DNA of 30,042 nucleotides from Rhizophagus sp. LPA8_4_AMF (taxonomy: Eukaryota; Glomeromycota; Glomeromycetes; Glomerales; Glomeraceae), in the NCBI GenBank assembly GCA_021464525.1, contig JADRCO010000593.1, positions 1 to 30,042 of the forward strand, given 5' to 3'. The notes under the pieces are model-generated. The model searched no databases. It was given only the letters and a program-made list of their open reading frames with translations, and had not been told where the DNA came from. Of the stretch, positions 1-10,599 are shown piece by piece; positions within the stretch are counted from its first letter, which is position 1, and every line of letters starts with the position of its first letter. Made by a program: the position numbers and the translations under genes.

Positions 1-705
1 GCTCAGCAAATTCCACCAATCACATTGCTTATTGCAAATACAACAGTTACTCGGCATTTCGTGCCGAGTAACTATTAATTATGAAAAAAAATTTTGACGA
101 AAAAATAAAAATCTAAAAACGGATTATATAGTATCGTTATACGAAATGAAAATCTAACTTTGTGAAATTATTGACAATTGAAGATCTGACTATTTCAATA
201 GTTGCTCATCGGCTATACAAATTCAAACATATAACTTACCGAAAATTTACAAGTAACTTTATACAAAATCGGATCCCAGTTTTATATGTATTCTTCGGGG
301 TCCTGGTGTGATGCTGGGTGAAAAATATTTTCGTGAGAATTTTTCATGGTGATGTAGCCTCAAAACGTAAATCTTTGGATTAAATAAATTAGAAGAATAA
401 ACTTATAAGGGGACTAGGAGCTAGATAAAGCAATTTGTTTTGATAATTACAGACTTTTATTCGTATGTTTATTGTTTCGACATTCATATCCAAAATTTGA
501 ATAAAAGTATCATAATTGTTTGATTCCATTGATTAATAAAAATCTATTTTTAGATTGATGATGTTTCTAAGCCACTAGCTTTTGCATTTTTCAATAATGT
601 CAATCTAATTGTTTCAACAATACATAACGAATGAAAATTTTTCTCACTCAGAAATCTCTTTCTTCTACTTGACAAATCTTCTCTTTATTTCAAAGGATTT
701 TTTTC
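1..705. other. AT-rich intergenic stretch upstream of the colicin-D-like gene
   Basis: I see no coding signal in this stretch. It holds one clear structure, the perfect hairpin at 46-72, and ordinary AT-rich sequence after it. The last 100 bases before the ATG at 706 are pyrimidine-rich and probably serve as promoter and 5' leader of the following gene; no definite TATA element was recognised. Confidence 0.5.
46..72. repeat. Perfect 11-bp hairpin (GTTACTCGGCA / TGCCGAGTAAC)
   Basis: Two 11-base arms, 46-56 and 62-72, are exact reverse complements around a 5-base loop (TTTCG). Such a GC-containing perfect stem stands out in this AT-rich background. It may be the end or centre of a palindromic mobile element cut by the window edge; no matching second copy was found in the window. 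Confidence 0.7.
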
Positions 706-1719
706 ATGGATGTAGATCAACAAAACGTTTATTTTCAAAGAATTATGGATGAACCAGAAGGAAGAGAAATTTGTTACATAAAGTGTGTTATAAAGTCAGG
801 ACATCTTGAATTTGAATGGTCCATTATTACGCCATCTTCATGGGACTGGATCGCACTGTATGAGAATGATAGCAAAGAAAATACGAATTGGCTTAATGGA
901 CATTGGTTTTATATTGCCAGCCATAGCCATTGTGAAACTTTAACTGATGGCCGATATTCTTTTACTGGCTCTTATTGGATTAGAACCGTATCTGGTCAAA
1001 ATCAAATCAGGTTAAACACATACGAATCTCGTAACGTGTATAAAACTTATGCACACGCGAATGTACTCAACCCAGATTTTGCACATTTTGACAAATCTCG
1101 TGTACATTATGTTGAAAAAGGGTTGCAACACTTATTTAGTCGTCACAAAGCCGATTGGGGATTCAATCAAGATGACAACTGGAATAGTCAAAATCGTAAA
1201 AAACTTCTAGAAATCCTTCAAGCATTTACTGACAGAAATGCAAATGATGTTAATGTTTACCTTGGCACATACAGAAATCAAGGTGCGTACCTTGTAGTTG
1301 ATCACACATCACGCCAATGTCTTATAATTTATCGTGAAGGGGAGAATGATTATTTTTTATGGTCCGGATGGGTACTTGATGAAGATCAATATAGACATGT
1401 TACCAAACCACCATACAAATTAAATGCGACCATACTTTTAGTATATGAAGACATACTCGAACAAATTGCCAATTCTGAAGGTGAACGTGATGATTTAATT
1501 CTAGAATATTTAAGAATCCATCGTAATGATAAAAATAGCTATGGTGATAAAATATATAATGTAAGTGCAGAATTTTTTGGTCTTGCCGAAAGTTATATTC
1601 CATTATCATTTGAAGGAAGGAATGAAATTACTCCTGAAGACAACTATGAACTTGATTTTGAAAAAATTAGAGAAAAGGCGAGAACAATTCTGGGGGAATT
1701 GGAAAAGATCACACTTTAG
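706..1719 (+). CDS. SKICH/Ig-like domain fused to a colicin-D-like nuclease domain protein
   Basis: Single-exon gene of 337 residues with no signal peptide or membrane segment. Residues about 24-112 form a beta-rich module with the W-D-W-I-A-L-Y motif (46-52) typical of SKICH/Ig-like domains. Residues about 137-240 resemble the C-terminal tRNase domain of colicin D in order and motifs: a helix with R-H-K-A-D-W-G-F (146-153), then G-T-Y-R-N-Q (187-192), then a strand ending S-G-W (220-222). In colicin D the catalytic centre uses a histidine in the first motif and a Ser and Trp in the S-G-W motif, so H147, S220 and W222 are the candidate equivalents. Residues 245-337 are mostly helical and not recognised. 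The start at 706 is the first ATG in frame and gives the full N-terminal domain. The two-domain reading rests on motif memory. Alternatives are a catalytically dead homologue or an unrelated fold. Target and immunity partner are unknown. Confidence 0.55.
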   Translation: MDVDQQNVYFQRIMDEPEGREICYIKCVIKSGHLEFEWSIITPSSWDWIALYENDSKENTNWLNGHWFYIASHSHCETLTDGRYSFTGSYWIRTVSGQNQIRLNTYESRNVYKTYAHANVLNPDFAHFDKSRVHYVEKGLQHLFSRHKADWGFNQDDNWNSQNRKKLLEILQAFTDRNANDVNVYLGTYRNQGAYLVVDHTSRQCLIIYREGENDYFLWSGWVLDEDQYRHVTKPPYKLNATILLVYEDILEQIANSEGERDDLILEYLRIHRNDKNSYGDKIYNVSAEFFGLAESYIPLSFEGRNEITPEDNYELDFEKIREKARTILGELEKITL

Positions 1720-2202
1720 AAAGTATTATTTAAAATAGATTATATCAAAGAACTGTTAATTTTCGTTCTTTTAATTTTTAATTTTTATTATATAAAATTA
1801 GACTCATTTGTCCAGTAAATTCTTTTAAAAAATTATTCTTTTCCAATATGTAACTTGTATTGAAAAATATATTAAATATTCTTTGCTATCTGTTATTTTA
1901 CTATTTGTCACTATTATATTTTTTGCTGAGCCACAATGCATGTGACAAAAATAAGCAGAGCCATTGTACGACCTAAAAATTACGTAACATCAGTTCACTT
2001 TTTAATAAATACTGTCAGAGAATTTTCGTGTACTGATAAATTGCTTTTTTTACTATGATTATTGATTTTTTGGTGTATTTCGTCACAACAGGATAGCAGT
2101 CATTATGTATTCAGAAAAGTATATAAAGTATATATTTACTCTCAAGTTATCAAACTCTCCTTAAAACTTATACCTTCCTCTTGTTTCAGTTCAACCGAAA
2201 TC
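1720..2202. other. AT-rich intergenic region between the colicin-D-like gene and the Crinkler-like remnant
   Basis: No gene is visible. Just before the Crinkler-like remnant, around 2175-2190, a pyrimidine-rich tract ending in TTTCAG looks like a 3' splice site. This suggests the remnant once had an upstream exon or leader intron. Confidence 0.4.
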
Positions 2203-2450
2203 ATGGTACTCTGTCTCGCTCTAAATAAAGATAACAACGTTACAAATAGGTTCATAGTTGATATAAGTGATATATTATGGGAGAGAAAAAAATTTCGCAT
2301 CTTAAAGTTCTTATTAAAGAGGCTAAAAAACATGCTTTCAGCGAAATTGACGCAAGCGATCTCATTAAATGGATGAGTTCAACCAATTTATCTATTACGA
2401 TCTCCTCCATTTCGTCAATTTCTTTTATTCGCTTCATGAAAATTTTATAA
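2203..2450 (+). pseudogene. Decayed Crinkler (CRN) header-like fragment, frameshifted
   Basis: Two overlapping reading frames together resemble the ubiquitin-like header domain of Crinkler-type proteins found in oomycetes and mycorrhizal fungi. The first frame, from the ATG at 2203 to about 2280, begins M-V-L-C-L-A-L and includes F-I-V-D-I-S, like the L-x-C-L ... F-x-V-D-I strand pair. The second frame, about 2277-2450, carries I-S-H-L-K-V-L-I-K, then F-S-E-I-D-A-S-D-L-I-K-W, matching the usual LK-xx-IK ... F-xx-xDA-xDL-xLW pattern. The frames are offset, so at least one frameshift separates them, and no C-terminal effector domain follows. A hAT transposase remnant starts about 100 bp downstream. 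Header identification is from remembered motif order only; chance resemblance is possible. Confidence 0.5.
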
Positions 2451-2549
2451 TTCCAAGTGATAAAAATTCCGCGAAAAGATTTTCGAAGCATTTAAATATT
2501 CAAAAGGTCAAATAATTAAGCTTATCCATGAAAATGCATTGTCAGTTCA

Positions 2550-3858
2550 CTAACGTGTGACTTGTGGTCCATTCCTTGCCATCACGTGTCATTTTATTAA
2601 CCATCATTTGAAATGACACTTGCTATAAGTTTTATTCTATCCTCATACTGCAACATCAATTCTGGAAAATCCAGGACAAAGTTTTTTTTTGCTTGACCGA
2701 TAATGACTCAAACATGAAAAAATGTATCAATCAAATTCCTTGGATTTCGCGTCTTTTATGCACTGCACACACCCTTCAACTAGTTGTGGGTAAAATTACC
2801 AGCAGAAATACTCATTGCACATGCGAAGAGGCTTATTAATTTTTCACATCACCAAAACAGAATGAATGATTGTTAAATGAAGGAACAATTAAGGAAAGTA
2901 TTTTACAAAGCAATTACTGATGTTGAAACTCGGTGGTCTAGTACATTTAATGCATGGTATTGTCTATCTAAAACCATTTATCAATGTCAATCAACCATGA
3001 TAGTAAAGAAAAGGAAACAAAATTAGATGCTAAAAAATTGGAAAAATATAATATATCAGATGAATAGGAGTGTATTCAAGAAATGATTGATGTTTTATCT
3101 CCTTTTGCTGAAATAACTGAGATTGGAAGGAAACAAATATATCACAATGAGTTACATTTATTCATCACACGTGCGAAAAAAAGCATTGTATTACAGAAAA
3201 ATCTAAAGACAATATAATTTTGAAATGAGGATGATGCCTTCCAGGGAAGAATCTGAAAAAGAAAATGAACCACATGCAACAAAAAAAATTAAAATTAATA
3301 CTCCTGTTAATACAAAAAATCTCATCAATCAAGTGATGGATAATCTTTATAAGGCTCTTGAACAATATTATGAAGTAGTCATTAATGATGCACTTGTTGC
3401 ATCTCTTCGTGTTGGAAAAATTTTTCATTTGCTCCAGAAAGTTATGAATTGGCAATTTTAACTTTAAAAACTTTAAAAGAAATATATGAAAGAGAAAAAA
3501 TATGTTCAAATACAAGAGAATTCTCATGTAACTGAACTAAAATCTAAAAAAAAGATTTGAAAAAATATAAAGATATGGAGGGTAAATCACCTGATCAAAA
3601 TCAAGATAAAGAAATTGAACGTTATTTGGCAGTAACGCAAATCTTAAAGTATGACGATCCCTCTCAAATGGTGGTATGTTAATCAAAGACAATTTCCGAT
3701 TCTTGCCCAATTGGGAAGAAGATATCTTGCAGTTCAAGCAACTTCAACAGCAAGTGAGCATGTTTTTAGTGATGCTGATTGCAAAAAGAGCTTCAATGAA
3801 GAGGATCTCTTTGAGGTATTGGTTTTTCTTAAAAAAAATGGTGATTTAATTGAGGTGC
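2550..3858 (+). pseudogene. Decayed hAT-family transposase
   Basis: Fragments in all three plus frames line up in the order of a hAT (RNase-H-like, DDE) transposase. In order: L-T-C-D-L-W-S at 2550, T-C-H-F-I-N shortly after, C-T-A-H-T-L-Q-L-V-V-G-K near 2765, T-R-W-S-S-T-F-N-A near 2930, a D-V-L-S-P-F-A-E-I-T-E segment near 3090, a segment around 3350-3460, E-I-E-R-Y-L-A near 3615, and the C-terminal dimerisation region (P-L-K-W-W-Y-V-N ... F-P-I-L ... A-T-S-T-A-S-E-H-V-F-S) at 3657-3780, ending in F-L-K-K-N-G-D-L. Multiple stops and frame changes show that it is dead. The BED zinc finger expected at the N-terminus was not found. The element may be responsible for breaking the upstream Crinkler-like fragment. 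Confidence 0.85.
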
Positions 3859-3864
3859 TATTTA

Positions 3865-4350
3865 TTTGTTTACGGTATGTTCTTGTGTCTTTGTTACGGT
3901 ATTGTGCTTTATTATTTTTTAGGTACGAAATTTTTATCCGGTATGATCCTTCATTTGCGATCTTACCGTACCAGTTTCTCTGGATGTATTATTATTAATA
4001 CAACTAAATTTACAAGTACTGGTACGGAGTCACCTAATAAAATATAATAGAAGTATGAAAATGATCTTCCCAACAAAAGTTTTGCACTCACGTGATCGCA
4101 GAAATTATTCCTTGCTGATCGTACTTACAATGGTGTCGTCGCTTGCGTCACATCCCTCCGTTTTGCGCAAACAATATTTAGTTTTTTCGAGAGTAAAAAT
4201 TTATTTGTCACAGGCTATTTGTCACGCCGTTAATTCCAAGGTTATTTATCATGTGATATTGTAATTCTTAGGTATTTTCGGTACGATTGGCATCGTACCC
4301 TATATTTGATTATAATACCTTACTTATTATATCATATCATACCGTACTAC
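3865..4350. repeat. Zone of repeated GGTACG / CGTACC motifs, possible hAT subterminal region
   Basis: Variants of CGGTAC or its reverse complement recur in both orientations near 3874, 3892, 3922, 3938, 3963, 4019, 4277, 4291 and 4339. hAT elements commonly carry clustered short transposase-binding motifs just inside their termini, and this zone starts immediately after the hAT coding remnant. Exact element ends and a target-site duplication could not be fixed. Confidence 0.4.
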
Positions 4351-4678
4351 TTTACTATACACTCATTTAATGGGGGATGTTTAAAACGTTTAAAATTTAT
4401 GATATATTCAATTTTTAACTTGTCAATATTGGACCTATGTCCCATCATAACGTGCGCTGGTAGCTTCATACTAAGTGATTTTTCGCACAAGGCAACACAA
4501 TAAGACTACATAAATAATTATTTTGTAACTATTTTATAAAGTTTGTGTAATTTCACACACAATTATCCTATTATTCTTTTGAAACATAATATTTAAGTTT
4601 AGGGATACACCCCATATTTTGAAAATTATTAACCAATTTAACCAAATATAATAAAATATACTGTAATTTTTTTGGCTA

Positions 4679-4707
4679 TTACGGGGTATTGGAATTACTC
4701 CGTAATA
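4679..4707. repeat. Imperfect inverted repeat around ATTACGG / CCGTAAT
   Basis: The arms ATTACGG and CCGTAAT are exact complements and the pairing continues inward with one mismatch, giving a stem of about 11 bp around a short loop. Its role is unknown; it could be a relic of a palindromic element. Confidence 0.45.
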
Positions 4708-5272
4708 AAAATAAAAATAATAATAAAAATAAATAAATAACGAAAAAACCCGTTTGTATCGGAGATAACCGATTTTTTTTTAATAGTAATTACTATAACA
4801 ATAAAAAGACGGAAAATTTTCGCCTTTAAAAACTTTTCTAAAAAGATGTTTTTTGATGTCAGAGAAAAAAAAAAAAAAATTGGTATATACGTAATTAAAT
4901 GAATTCTTTCGGCTTTTTTCATACGGATGTGAAATCTCATGAGATGCACCTTTTGTTTATCCAAAAAGAAACAAGTCAAAGAAAACAATAATTTCATATA
5001 CTGTATACTATATAAACGATTACTAATTGCATATAAAATGGGAATTTTCCAAATTTCCAAGTGCATATAAATTTTTTCTTTACGATTTGGATTCGGAAAA
5101 AATTCCGGAAATGAAATACATTCACACTTTTTTTTTTTTTGGAAAATAACTAATTGTAACATGTAACGGAACATCATTTTTTAAGTAAAGTTATCATTGG
5201 TTATCAAAAAATTTATAATTTACGGTAAGTTATTTTCTTTATCAATATAAAAATCGATAAGAATAACTAACA

Positions 5273-5300
5273 TATTTATTTATTTATTTATTTATTTATT
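5273..5300. repeat. ATTT tetranucleotide microsatellite
   Basis: About seven uninterrupted copies of a 4-base ATTT unit. This is a simple sequence repeat in intergenic DNA and is expected to vary in length between strains. Confidence 0.9.
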
Positions 5301-7270
5301 AACAATCATTTACTTAATAATTACAGATGATTCTGACTAAAATTAGTTAACTTGAATCGAAACGAATCATTTTTCACGCGATTATGACAAATAAAATAAA
5401 AGAGTACTAATATGAAACTCAGCCAAGTTTTTATGTGTAAATTTAAAGTTTATAGAGATAATAGATTTATTCCTAAAATATCTCTATAAAAAAAAAATGG
5501 GGGGAATAAAAAAAAGAACTTGCATGTGACAATTTTATTATGAACTACGAATTTATATGTATGATGCCACAGTACTGATTAGCCAATTACAGCTTTGTGA
5601 TCTACGGACATAACCCTCCATATTAAAACAATTATCAAAGGACGGAATTCGTTCTAATAAAACGGTAAAAAAAGTATGTGGCGTTAAAATATTCAACCAC
5701 ATAATGCATAAAATAACTGTCGGTTAATAATCTGCTGATTCATTTTATGTATGACCTTGCAGTTGAGGCATTCGTTGTCCAAAGAATCTAAGTTGTAAAA
5801 TGCAATAATTTGAAAAAAATCGATCGAATGCATCTTTTTATTGTAAAATACACCTGATTTAAACCCCAATTTATAATTAAGATAATTGAATTCATTATCA
5901 AAAATATTCTTAATAAAAATATCTGCTATCTACTATCTTACTTCTGTACCTGCTATCATGCCGTCTCATCTGCCTGCTGTATGATTTTCATGCTGGGAAA
6001 ATTTTCACCGTGAAATTGTATCAAACCATCGAAGATTAAAAATAATAACCCCACGAAATGATTTGTCATTGATTAATCCTTATAAGAATTTTTTTTTACG
6101 TGTTCTATTATAAAATTTTACCAGATAATACCGGGATAAACGTTCATTACATTCATTCACTGTTTTAGTCAGAAAATCAAAGTTAATATGCAATAATTAA
6201 ATAATATCGATGCATATTCATGTGTATTAAGTGTATAAAAAAAGTAATTGAAACACGCTGCGGACAAAAAAAACAAGTTTATTTGATTTTTTGCATTATC
6301 AATTTTATTATCATTTATCAAATCTATTAATTTTTTAATGATTTACAAAAAGTAACATAAATAATAACTTTTTACACAAGAATCTAAAAAACGAGATCCT
6401 ATTTAAAAATATTTCTCTCTCTCCTGAATGAACTTCTTTTATAATATCAAACTTAGCCTCCTTAAATGAATAAAAATAGAAATTTTTGAAAGTTTTTTTT
6501 TTTTTTTTGTGTTGTTTTGTGTTACTTTTTTTCTTTTATCCTTCGAATTCTATTCTTCTACGTTTTAAAACGATCGATTGTCATTAAAAATTAAATTTTT
6601 GGGGATGAATTATGTATTCATTATGTATTCGTTAGTGATATTCTGAATTTGGACGACGAGAGAGAGAAAATTGGTCTGGTGAGATGACTTAATCAACTTG
6701 ACAAATAAGGTAATCATTTAAAACACAGCCGGGTTGAATGTTGATTACCTTAATTAATTTCTTTTATTAGTCAATAATAGCAATTATATATTTTACACTC
6801 GACACATATAAATTATTATATTATTATTTTAAAGTTATTTTAATTACAAATTACATTTGAATATTTTTGGAAGGGACAATCATCATCATCGAAAAGTCCT
6901 TAAACTTTTCAAAGTTAAGATTCTTTGAGAATCTGTAATTTACGAAAAAGGGTTTTTGTCATATAGAAAATGTAGTAGTGGTTTTTTTCTGTTTCATTTG
7001 TTTCATCACTTGTAAATATTTGAACTAAAAAAAAATAATATGTACTATATGTAATACTTTAATATATATATATAAATAATAATTTAAAAAATTTCAAATA
7101 TGAAATATGGTTGGTTTTGTGTTCTTCATATGGTTATTTTTTTTTCCCAAAGATATATAAATATGTCCGTATTCCCATCCCCTTTTATTTTTTTCAAAAA
7201 AAAAAAAATAAAAAATACGAAATTTTTTATCATTTATTATTATATTATATTTAACAAAAAAAAAAATATC

Positions 7271-8317
7271 ATGGCCCCAAAAACTGCTACTCCTTTTGAA
7301 GAATTTATTCCTTGGGCTATTAGACCTTTGGCAAAAAGATTATTTCGTCCTAATAATAATAATAAAAATAATAATAAATCTCATGTAACGAGAGAAGCTT
7401 TCTTAGCAAATAATCCTTTCGTAAAATTCTTTTCACCGAAAAAAGATTCATCATTTAATTATAATAATATTCATGATTTTAATGATGAAGATGTTACAAA
7501 AAATGAATTTTATAAATTTTCAAAACTTCAAGATATTTCAATTGAATATCTTTTGTTAATTTGTAAAGATTTTACACCTTATGAGCTTTTCGCTCTCGCT
7601 GGAACTTGTAAACGGTTACGAGAATTACTCATGTCTGACGATCCCTCGGTTCAATCCATATGGCGTAATTCAAGACATCAACATATGCGTTACCTTCAAT
7701 TACCTCCTCCTTATCTTTTAACTGAACAAGAATATATTGGTTTAACAATGATGGAAAAAGGTTGTCAATTTTGTGGTCAAAGAAAAAATTGGGTACGCGT
7801 ATATTGGAAATTTCAAGTTCGTTCTTGTTATGAATGTTATAAACCAAGATTCTTAAGGTAAATTTTGTTCTAATAATTTCTAATTTTTTTTATTTTTTTT
7901 TTTTATTTTCGAAAAAATAATCTCATTCTTTTCTTTATTTTCAATTACAGAAACGCTAAACAAAATAAGAATAATACTCCTGAAACTGAAGTTTATTTAA
8001 CCGACATAAAAAATCGGGAAGCAGATGACCGTAAACAATTACGAGAAACAATCGCTCATAGGAAACAAAAATTATTTGATATTTTACAAGATTTGGAATC
8101 TGAAACCGTAGAAGAAGATGGTTGCGATAATATTCGTTTATTATTCAAATATGATTCAAAGTTATTAAAACAGTGTCCCTCGTACAATGCAGAATGGCGT
8201 TTATATGATCAACCATTCACAAGGAAGGACGAATCAAGATTAAGAAAATTAATGGAAAATGAATATAGAGTTTTAGTAGAAAAATTATATATGGATGCAG
8301 CTCACGTATTACAATAA
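7271..8317 (+). CDS. F-box protein with C-terminal zinc-binding cysteines (two exons)
   Basis: Exon 1 is 7271-7857, intron 7858-7950 (GTAAAT...TTACAG, 93 nt) and exon 2 is 7951-8317, giving 317 residues; the split codon restores arginine in frame. The in-frame ATG at 7100 was not used because the intervening sequence is homopolymer-driven; the A-rich leader up to 7271 looks untranslated. Residues 1-80 are basic and Asn-rich. Residues about 86-131 form an F-box (L-Q-D-I-S-I-E-Y-L ... Y-E-L-F-A-L-A-G-T-C-K-R-L-R-E-L), the Skp1-binding element of SCF ubiquitin ligases. C165-x2-C168 and C186-x2-C189 with Y-W-K-F-Q-V-R-S between them form a probable zinc knuckle, seen in many fungal F-box proteins. 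Residues 200-317 are charged and helical. A substrate cannot be inferred. Confidence 0.85.
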
Positions 8318-9953
8318 TTTTATAATAATTTTTACAATAGGTTACTGTAATTACAATAGAAAAAAATAATTTTTTTTTTTTTTTTATGTAAATTGTAAAG
8401 TAGTTTTTTAAAAAAAAAAAAAACTAATTGTACAAACTTTTCCATTATTATTAAAAAAAAAATTATATATATAAAATAAAAAAGTATATATTAATATTTT
8501 AATCTTAAAAAATTTGATTGTATGTTTTATTTTTATGTCATTTGGTGTAATATTGTATTGTAACGCCCGAAAGGAACGCCGAAGATAACTACTAAAAAAA
8601 TAGTACCTAAATATTCACCTATAAAATCTCATCAATTATTAATTATCTTATCAATTATCATTTTATAATCGCGTGAGAAGAGGATATTAAAAGATTGTCA
8701 TATCAACATATCCGCTCTAAAAAAGTGACAACCCGTGATTGTTTTGTGTTTACGCGAAACTTAATAGCGTTTCATCGCAGGTTTATTTACAATTTCTGCT
8801 ATAAAAGTAGTAGTTCTCTACGTCATGTTCGTCTTTTAAAAACTTTCACGTAACACGCTGTAGTTATCTTTCGTATATTTATACAACAAAGACGAATCTC
8901 TAAAGATTTAGAATTCACGAAGAATTTTTAGAATGCCAGATTTTTAATTTTTGAGATTAAGTAATAGGGTTATTTTTTTTTATTTTCCCCCTTTATCATT
9001 GAGTCATTGAGATAATAATTGTAAAAAAATGTAATATTGTTCAATTCTTTTTCTTTTTCTTTCTTTCTTTTTTTTTTTATTTTCCAAAAGAAACAAGAGT
9101 TTATCATAACAAACAACAAACAATCCCTGCAAACTCTGCAACATCTACAATATCTGCAATATCTCATGGCAGTTCGCCATTTGCCAATAAAACGAAAAAT
9201 GTCTTCTTTTTCAATTGTTACATAAAAAGTAAACAAATAATGCAAATCTATATTAAGATATTATTTTATTTTTTTTTTCTTTTGATGTACTAACAAAGAA
9301 ATTATAATCATAAAGAAATAATAATTTAGAATCTTTCTTTATATAGTAATTTGCTTCTATAAAAATTTCATTGTCGGATTGATCGGCGGTTGTAAATTTT
9401 TTGTAAGAAAAGTGACTTTCTCTATATTAAGAAGTACATTTACCAAATAATATTTTCGGATTGTTGTTTCCGGGAAATTTTCCGGAGAAAACTTGAATAA
9501 AATATAATATATACAAAAATTATTGTTTCGAATAAAAAATATTTTTTTAGAATGAAAAATTCGGCCGATGTTATTCTTAATGATATATATATTTTTATCT
9601 TTTGACAATAAAATTTTTAGCCATAGTCCCCCATAGAACTCGAATTGGGATGCATTATTAGTAAACTCTCAGGTTATTTTCGATTTTTTTGAGTCAAAAA
9701 TTTGATCAATATTGAAACAACTTTTATATTTTTTTTGTATCTTTTGTATCAAATTAATGAATATAATTACAAAGTTACGAAAATTTAATAATTCAATTTA
9801 TTATAGTAAGTTTATCGATTCAAGAATTTGATTTTTTTTTTTCGTTATGGCTTTTTTGCTACAATTATCAATTATCATCCAAAAATTATAATAAATCGAT
9901 AACGAGAAAAGTTCTTTAACACAACAGTTGCGACGACAGAATAATGCATAACG
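8318..9953. other. Gene-poor AT-rich region
   Basis: There is no supported gene. The poly-A/T runs at 8340-8470 are the 3' region of the F-box gene. From about 8560 to 8930 composition is more balanced, with CTATAAAAG near 8800 that resembles a TATA box, but no credible reading frame follows. Around 9121-9165 a short CTGCAA-type repetition is seen. Open frames at 8970-9245 and 9357-9608 are low-complexity. Confidence 0.4.
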
Positions 9954-9954
9954 T

Positions 9955-10215
9955 TATTGCTGATCTGAAAGAGCAATTACAACTGCTGCAACTAAAACTG
10001 TAACAGAAAGGCTGCAGAAGTAATAACTGCAGCAACAACAATTGAAGTCAACAGCAACTGCAGCAACAACAGCTGCAGCAAAACAACTGAAGCGAAGGCA
10101 GCTGCTGCTGCAAAAACTGCAGCAAAACAACAGAAGCGACGGCGACTGCTGCTGCAACTGCTGCAATAACGGCAGAAGCGACGGCAACTGCTGCAGCAAC
10201 AACTGCAGCAACAAG
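9955..10215. repeat. CTGCAG/CAGCAA-rich imperfect trinucleotide array
   Basis: The stretch is built from permutations of CTG, CAG, CAA and GAAGCGACGG blocks, with the palindrome CTGCAG recurring many times. The same motif block (AGAAGCGACGGC-AACTGCTGC) appears at least twice near 10130 and 10175. Both strands are open here (Leu/Gln/Cys-rich one way, Thr/Ala/Lys-rich the other), which follows from the repeat rather than from coding. Local GC content is well above its surroundings. Confidence 0.75.
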
Positions 10216-10484
10216 TTTTTATATTTTAATTTACAAAATGGACCGGATTCATAACGTTGTTTAATAAAGAACTATTAAATTGTACGTCTAATTTAACAAG
10301 GTGAAATAAATGGACATTTATAATCAGATAAATGTCATTAGAACTAAAACATTATCATCGTCAATAAAATGAAGAAAACTTTGCTCATCATTTATCTAAC
10401 GGGTTAAAAGATATGGAAATGAGATTTCAGAGATTTTCATTGAAGGTATGTAATTTAATTTAATTTATGTTTATTAACTGTTAA

Positions 10485-10516
10485 GAATAAAGTAGGCAAA
10501 GAATAAAGTAGGCAAA
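10485..10516. repeat. Exact 16-bp tandem duplication
   Basis: The unit GAATAAAGTAGGCAAA occurs twice back to back with no mismatch and starts a third copy. This indicates a recent slippage or duplication event. Confidence 0.9.
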
Positions 10517-10599
10517 GAATCAAAACAAGACTATCTCCAATTTAAGAAATACAATTGACCTAAACTAAAATTTAATTGTATTTATGTATTTACTTCAAT

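Larger units (their letters stand above)
4351..7270. other. Long gene-poor AT-rich region
   Basis: I see no supported gene here. The longer open frames (for example on the minus strand around 4695-5177) consist of poly-A/T-driven lysine, phenylalanine and isoleucine runs. The region contains the small inverted repeat at 4679-4707, the ATTT microsatellite near 5273-5300 and an AT-dinucleotide run near 7062-7075. The last 200 bases presumably hold the promoter and 5' leader of the F-box gene at 7271. Confidence 0.5.

Noticed and set aside
4695-5177. Minus-strand 160-residue open frame
   Set aside because: Composed of Phe/Ile/Lys runs from homopolymers, with no motif, splice context or neighbours supporting it.
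7100-7270. N-terminal extension of the F-box protein from an upstream ATG
   Set aside because: The extra 57 residues come from poly-A/T leader sequence; the ATG at 7271 starts a more ordinary protein sequence.
8795-8930. CTATAAAAG as the promoter of a downstream gene
   Set aside because: No credible reading frame or exon follows on the plus strand, so the TATA-like word alone is not enough.
9954-10254. Overlapping open frames on both strands as genes
   Set aside because: They are products of the CAG/CTG-type array; neither shows a domain, flanking exon or sensible composition.
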